From contig PXDP01000273.1 of NCBI GenBank assembly GCA_003565035.1, forward strand, positions 1 to 12,771: 12,771 bases of DNA, in the 5' to 3' direction. Made by a program: the position numbers and the translations under genes. Under the pieces are notes generated by a model. That model was not told the origin of the DNA, did not search any database, and saw nothing but the letters and a program-made list of their open reading frames with translations. This DNA comes from PVC group bacterium (GTDB taxonomy: Bacteria; Verrucomicrobiota; Kiritimatiellia; SS1-B-03-39; UBA6053). Below are positions 6,737-12,771 of this stretch, in pieces (within the stretch, counting starts at the first letter, position 1; the number at the start of each line of letters is the position of its first letter).

Positions 6737-6773
6737 AATGACTCCTCACTCGTCATTCGACATGAATCATTCG
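6737..6773. repeat. Short TCATTCG / AATGAC repeat cluster after the aldolase gene
   Basis: AATGAC (6737-6742) and GTCATT (6752-6757) are inverted; TCATTCG occurs at 6753-6759 and again at 6767-6773, running into the aldolase stop codon. The 10-mer CTCGTCATTC at 6749-6758 recurs at 12447-12456 near the transposase end. This resembles small intergenic TCATTCGTCA-like repeats of some environmental bacteria, but the sample is tiny. Confidence 0.35.
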
Positions 6774-7799
6774 TCAGGCTTTGAGACTGTGGCCTTCGGC
6801 GTTGAGTTCGCGCACGGCGCGTTTGATGCGCTCTTTCATGCCTTCGGTGCCTTTTTTCAGATAGGCGCGGGGGTCATAGACCTTTTTATTGCCCATTTCG
6901 CCTTCGATACGGAGCACTCCGTCGTAGTTCTTCATCATGTGATCCGCGATCGGACGGGTGAAGGCGTACTGGGTGTCGGTGTCGACGTTCATTTTGATCA
7001 CGCCGTAGCCGAGAGTTTCGGCGATTTCCGCCGGATCGGAGCCGGAGCCGCCATGGAACACGAGGTCAAGCGGGTTGGCCCCGGTGCCGCATTTTTCCTG
7101 AACCGCCTTCTGGCCGTCACGGAGAATCTTGGGGGTCAATTTGACGTTGCCGGGCTTGTACACCCCGTGCACATTGCCGAAGGTGGCGGCGTACATGAAG
7201 GTGTCCAGTTCTTTGAGGGTCTCGTACACCAGGATCATATCGTCGGAGGTGGTGTAAAGTTTATCGGCTTTGACGTGCGAGTTGTCGATGCCGTCTTCCT
7301 CTCCGCCGACCACACCGGATTCCACTTCGATGAACATGCCGATGTCCTTCAGACGGCGGCCGAGCTGCAGGCCGATTTCTAGGTTTTCTTCCAAAGGAAG
7401 CTCGGAACCGTCAAACATGTGGCTGTTGAACAGGGGTTTCAGACCGGCTTTAACCCGGCGCTCGGACTCTTCAATCAGCGGAACCATGAAGCTGTCCACT
7501 TTGCCTTTGATGCAGTGGTCGGTATGGAGCACGACCAGACCGGGATGCTTTTCAGCGAGGCGGTGGGCGGCTTCGGCGAGAATAATAGCTCCCAGAGCCG
7601 AATCGGCCAGCGGGCCGGTGGCGTGGGCACCGCCGCCGGTGGAGACCTGAATCATTCCGTCGCATCCGCATTCCGTAAAGGCCTGCAGCGCGGCGCTGAC
7701 GCCTTCAAGGTTGACGATGTTGATGGCCGGATACGCAAAGCCCTTGGCTTTGGCGTTCACCAGCATTTCTTTGTACTGTTCGGTAGTGGCGATAGGCAT
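6774..7799 (-). CDS. fba: Class II fructose-bisphosphate aldolase
   Basis: This is a 341-residue zinc-dependent aldolase that interconverts fructose 1,6-bisphosphate with dihydroxyacetone phosphate and glyceraldehyde 3-phosphate in glycolysis and gluconeogenesis (cytosol). Class II landmarks are all present: HTDHC at 92-96 (catalytic Asp94, zinc ligand His95), FNSHMFDGSE at 124-133, IEVESGVVGGEEDG at 157-170, the zinc ligand His211 in FGNVHGVYK, HGGSGS at 249-254 (His249) and NVDTDTQ at 271-277. Length matches the long class II enzymes. The ATG at 7799 has AGGA 7 bases upstream (7810-7807). It has its own promoter candidate and a terminator just beyond its end, so it appears to be a single-gene transcript. 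Codon use is very regular, as expected for a highly expressed gene. Confidence 0.97.
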   Translation of the reverse strand: MPIATTEQYKEMLVNAKAKGFAYPAINIVNLEGVSAALQAFTECGCDGMIQVSTGGGAHATGPLADSALGAIILAEAAHRLAEKHPGLVVLHTDHCIKGKVDSFMVPLIEESERRVKAGLKPLFNSHMFDGSELPLEENLEIGLQLGRRLKDIGMFIEVESGVVGGEEDGIDNSHVKADKLYTTSDDMILVYETLKELDTFMYAATFGNVHGVYKPGNVKLTPKILRDGQKAVQEKCGTGANPLDLVFHGGSGSDPAEIAETLGYGVIKMNVDTDTQYAFTRPIADHMMKNYDGVLRIEGEMGNKKVYDPRAYLKKGTEGMKERIKRAVRELNAEGHSLKA

Positions 7800-7806
7800 G
7801 GATACG

Positions 7807-7810
7807 TCCT
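7807..7810 (-). promoter_or_regulatory. Ribosome binding site of fba
   Basis: AGGA on the minus strand lies 7 bases from the ATG at 7799 and supports that start. Confidence 0.6.
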
Positions 7811-7840
7811 GTTTTTAGGGTGTTGAATTGTTTTCGAAAG

Positions 7841-7857
7841 CGGATACGTCATATCCG
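7841..7857. repeat. Palindrome CGGATACGTCATATCCG over the fba -10 box
   Basis: Perfect 6-base arms CGGATA / TATCCG flank a 5-base centre. The 9-mer GGATACGTC from its left side recurs at 7800-7808, next to the fba start. It overlaps the proposed -10 hexamer, so it could be an operator; this is inference. Confidence 0.45.
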
Positions 7858-7875
7858 AAAAGGCCGGAATGTCAA
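7848..7875 (-). promoter_or_regulatory. Candidate sigma70 promoter of fba
   Basis: On the minus strand a perfect TTGACA (7875-7870) is followed after 16 bases by TATGAC (7853-7848, 4 of 6 to consensus). Transcription would start near 7841, giving a leader of about 40 bases before the ATG at 7799. Confidence 0.6.
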
Positions 7876-7892
7876 TCCTGCGTACGGGTTTT

Positions 7893-8060
7893 TTATGCGT
7901 CGTTCTCGATCATAATTTTAATTCCCTCCTGCCGGAGATTGGTCTCAAAGCCCTCCTGAATACGGGAAAGAGGAAAGCGGTGCGTAACCAGATCCTCCAT
8001 GGACAGGCCAATACGCTCCGCCCGCTGCAGGAAGTGATAGGCATTCGGATATTCGTTCAT
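7893..8060 (-). pseudogene. C-terminal remnant of a zinc-type (MDR) alcohol/polyol dehydrogenase
   Basis: A 55-codon open frame from ATG 8060 to TAA 7893 encodes a peptide reading NEYPNAYHFLQRAERIGLSM, then EDLVTHRFPLSRIQEGF, then ending EGIKIMIENDA. The THRFPL...I..GFE......IK.MI pattern is the standard C-terminus of medium-chain zinc dehydrogenases (threonine, sorbitol and related enzymes, about 340 residues). The catalytic domain and nucleotide-binding fold are absent, so this cannot be an active dehydrogenase. It lies in the same reading frame as the metallophosphoesterase and starts one codon after that gene's TGA (8064-8066), suggesting a deletion or rearrangement that removed the front of the dehydrogenase gene. 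No good ribosome site is present. It could still be translated by reinitiation. Family assignment is from pattern recognition. Confidence 0.7.
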
Positions 8061-8063
8061 AAG

Positions 8064-8933
8064 TCAATCCGCACTCAACGGATGCGGAACCCATTCGGAA
8101 ATTCCGTCATATACTTTGGCGGTGAGCTTGCGGATTTCGCCGCGGTCATCCATTTCCCAGGTGATGTAGCCGGCCTGCTTTTCGCGGGACTCGCTTTTCA
8201 TGCCGATGCTGCCGCAATTCAGGCAGAGGGTGTCCGGACAACTGTCCGGCCGGAAACTCCAGCGCACATGCTTGTGCCCGTGGAGGTACAGCTTCGGTTT
8301 GTATTCCTTGACCAACGCCAGCATTTTCTCTTCGCCAATCAGCTTGTGCTCCCAGCTCTCGGGATGTTTCGGCGGGGTGGCAAATGGAAAATGTCCGGCC
8401 AGAATCACAATCTGATTCGTCCGCCGCATCCGCTCCATCGTTTCCACCAACTGTTCATGCACCTCGTCTTTCACAATCCCGTTGGACCGCCACAACACCG
8501 GGTACGCATGATCCACGCACACCACGGTGATCCGCGGGGCCAGTTGCCGGGTGAACACCCGGTCTTTGGAGAGAAATGTCAGATAGTCCTCCAAATGCCC
8601 CTTACGGACCGCGGCTTCCGTATAGCGGTCGTGATTCCCGGGCAACGCAATGAGTCCGTCTCCGACTTTTTCGAAAAGCCGCTCAAACAGCGCCGAAGCC
8701 ATGACAAACTCCTCGCGGAGCGAAAACGTGGTGAAATCTCCGGTGAACACCGCAATATCGGGCTTCTCTTTAATCACCGCGTCGATCGCCGGCAGGCGGT
8801 AGGCGGGCGGGAAGCGTTTGCGGCGGTTCAGCCAGAGGTTGACCGGTCCAATCCAGCGCTTGGGGTACTGCAACTCGCGCCAGACAAAGCCGCGGCTCCA
8901 GACATGCAGATCCCCAAAGTGAACGAATTTCAT
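8064..8933 (-). CDS. Calcineurin-like metallophosphoesterase
   Basis: This is a 289-residue protein with the complete two-metal phosphoesterase signature: DLH at 8-10, GDF at 65-67 (TGDFT), GNHD at 99-102 (LPGNHDRY), GHFPF at 180-184 and GHKH at 219-222. Family members hydrolyse phosphomonoesters or diesters, including cyclic nucleotides, UDP-diacylglucosamine or nucleic acids; the substrate here is unknown. There is no signal peptide or clear membrane segment, so it is probably cytosolic. The region 11-45 is rich in Arg/Trp and may be a lid or membrane-contact loop. The ATG at 8933 lies 5 bases after the carB stop (TAG, 8939-8941) and has no Shine-Dalgarno sequence, so it is probably translated by coupling with carB. 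Confidence 0.9.
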   Translation of the reverse strand: MKFVHFGDLHVWSRGFVWRELQYPKRWIGPVNLWLNRRKRFPPAYRLPAIDAVIKEKPDIAVFTGDFTTFSLREEFVMASALFERLFEKVGDGLIALPGNHDRYTEAAVRKGHLEDYLTFLSKDRVFTRQLAPRITVVCVDHAYPVLWRSNGIVKDEVHEQLVETMERMRRTNQIVILAGHFPFATPPKHPESWEHKLIGEEKMLALVKEYKPKLYLHGHKHVRWSFRPDSCPDTLCLNCGSIGMKSESREKQAGYITWEMDDRGEIRKLTAKVYDGISEWVPHPLSAD

Positions 8934-8938
8934 GAACG

Positions 8939-12175
<3,237 letters not shown>

Positions 12176-12202
12176 AAAAGAGTGTCCTATAGTAAACAGT
12201 CT

Positions 12203-12231
12203 GTGAAATCGGGCGGTTTCACAATGAAACC
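12203..12231 (-). promoter_or_regulatory. Alternative hairpins in the carB leader
   Basis: Read on the minus strand, GGTTTCA-TTG-TGAAACC (12231-12215) is a perfect 7-base stem. Its downstream arm region also contains GTGAAA (12222-12217), which pairs with TTTCAC (12208-12203) across 8 bases. The two stems share bases and cannot form together, as in attenuators. No T-run follows directly, so an operator or a translation-level switch is equally possible. Confidence 0.45.
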
Positions 12232-12331
12232 AAATTCACCCCCCCTTAAAGAAATGCGCCCCGGTTGCAAGTTCTTTACGAACTGAGGAAGCGGCTGACT
12301 TTGCGGTGTGTTTTCCTTTTTCTCCGGCTTC

Positions 12332-12349
12332 GAATCGATTATACGATTC
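12332..12349 (-). promoter_or_regulatory. TATAAT inside an inverted repeat, candidate carB -10 box
   Basis: GAATCG (12332-12337) and CGATTC (12344-12349) are inverted arms flanking ATTATA, which reads TATAAT on the minus strand. Upstream at the right spacing only T-rich sequence (12360-12366) is found, not a good -35 box. If used, the carB leader would be about 155 bases and include the alternative hairpins. Confidence 0.35.
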
Positions 12350-12398
12350 TCCTATGAACAAAAAAGGAATCATATTACACATACCGAATTCCTCACTT

Positions 12399-12422
12399 CG
12401 AATAAGGGACCCCCTCTATTCG
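12399..12422. repeat. REP-like hairpin downstream of the transposase fragment
   Basis: CGAATAAGGG / ACC / CCCT-C-TATTCG folds into a stem of 10 base pairs with one bulged C and a 3-base loop. It lies 12 bases beyond the stop codon of the REP-associated transposase. No T-run follows on the minus strand, so it is a poor terminator; a REP-type element is the more natural reading but is unproven from one copy. Confidence 0.4.
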
Positions 12423-12433
12423 TCAACACGCGC

Positions 12434-12771
12434 TCAGTGTGGCAAGCTCGTCATTCCCCCATTCGACACGCGAAGGGCTTCCAAGCCCAACCACGCCTTC
12501 CCCGGCAGCCTTCGCCCAGCCGACTTCCGGTCTTTGCCAAAACTCCCCCGGTGCTCCTGCATCAACTGACCTAAAAACGCCTCCCCGCCAATTGCCGCGC
12601 CGCGAGTAAACGTTTTCACCCGCTGACGCAGCATCTTCGCCATCGGCACCTCCCCCATCCGCTCGAACTCTGCCATTACGTCAACCGCATCAAAACCCTT
12701 CCGCTCCCGCATTTTCTTCCGAATCCGGTCCACATCCGCCTTCGTTTCCCCCTTCGAATACAGCCAAATCC
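12434..12771 (-). CDS. REP-associated tyrosine transposase (RAYT), C-terminal part, running off the right edge
   Basis: The frame is open from the window edge to TGA at 12434, giving 112 residues of the C-terminal region. It starts inside the gene with IWLYSKGETKADV. The segment KMLRQRVKTFTRGAAIGGEAF, then MQEHRGSFGKDRK, then AGRRLPG matches the C-terminal pattern of RAYT/Y1-family (IS200-like) proteins, in which R-V-R-x-F-x-x-G-x-x-x-G-S-x-x-F is followed by an FG-x-K-R-K element. Here the usual Ser after Gly is Gly. The catalytic HUH and Tyr region lies outside the window, so activity cannot be judged. A GTG at 12733 is an internal codon, not the start. The last residues (VSNGGMTSLPH) look like translated flanking DNA. 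These enzymes process REP hairpins in single-stranded DNA. Confidence 0.65.
   Translation of the reverse strand, partial: IWLYSKGETKADVDRIRKKMRERKGFDAVDVMAEFERMGEVPMAKMLRQRVKTFTRGAAIGGEAFLGQLMQEHRGSFGKDRKSAGRRLPGKAWLGLEALRVSNGGMTSLPH

Larger units (their letters stand above)
12176..12433. other. carB leader and intergenic region
   Basis: These 258 bases hold no gene I can support. From carB outward they contain the carB ribosome site (12185-12188), two overlapping mutually exclusive hairpins (12203-12231), a perfect TATAAT on the minus strand inside an inverted repeat (12332-12349) and a REP-like hairpin (12399-12422). Confidence 0.5.

Noticed and set aside
7870..7900. Plus-strand GTACGGG followed by TTTTTT as a terminator
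   Set aside because: The possible stem is too short and mismatched to support an intrinsic terminator, and no plus-strand gene precedes it.
12306..12574. Short plus-strand open frames of 87-88 codons between carB and the window end
   Set aside because: They run through the REP-like hairpin and antisense to the transposase end, with no ribosome site or recognisable product.

Overview
The window reads as chromosomal DNA of a GC-rich, Gram-negative-type bacterium. The evidence is an exported beta-barrel-like protein, a REP-associated transposase fragment of a style common in Verrucomicrobia/Kiritimatiellota-type genomes, and strong avoidance of TTA, CTA and TCA codons. The phylum-level placement is a guess from general familiarity, not a computed result. 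Most genes lie on the minus strand; only a toxin-antitoxin pair is on the plus strand.

Layout from left to right. At the left edge (1-73, minus) is the start of an unidentified gene with a very good Shine-Dalgarno sequence. From 180 to 5724 (minus, read right to left) is a tightly packed five-gene operon: long-chain acyl-CoA synthetase, BASS-family sodium symporter, GT-A-like glycosyltransferase, single-pass membrane protein, exported beta-barrel-like protein. Three of its four junctions overlap by 1-4 bases. Transcribed divergently from it (5850-6655, plus) is a UPF0175 antitoxin / DUF3368 PIN toxin pair. The intergenic region between them holds two back-to-back promoter candidates, whose -35 boxes sit in the arms of an 11-base inverted repeat, plus a perfect 15-base palindrome.

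From 6686 to 6718 a hairpin terminator separates the toxin from class II fructose-bisphosphate aldolase (6774-7799, minus), which has its own promoter with a palindrome over the -10 box. Between 7893 and 8060 lies a 55-codon remnant of the C-terminus of a zinc-dependent (MDR) dehydrogenase. It follows, in the same frame, the stop codon of a calcineurin-like metallophosphoesterase (8064-8933). That gene starts 5 bases after carB (8939-12175), the large subunit of carbamoyl phosphate synthetase. carA is not in the window. The carB leader carries mutually exclusive hairpins and an upstream consensus -10 hexamer inside an inverted repeat. At the right edge is the C-terminal part of a REP-associated tyrosine transposase (12434-12771), followed downstream by a REP-like hairpin.

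The core metabolic genes (carB, fba) are ordinary. The parts most worth attention are the acyl-CoA synthetase/transporter/glycosyltransferase/beta-barrel operon, which looks like an envelope lipid or acid-handling module I cannot match to a described system; the symmetric divergent promoter region; the carB leader; and the dehydrogenase remnant.
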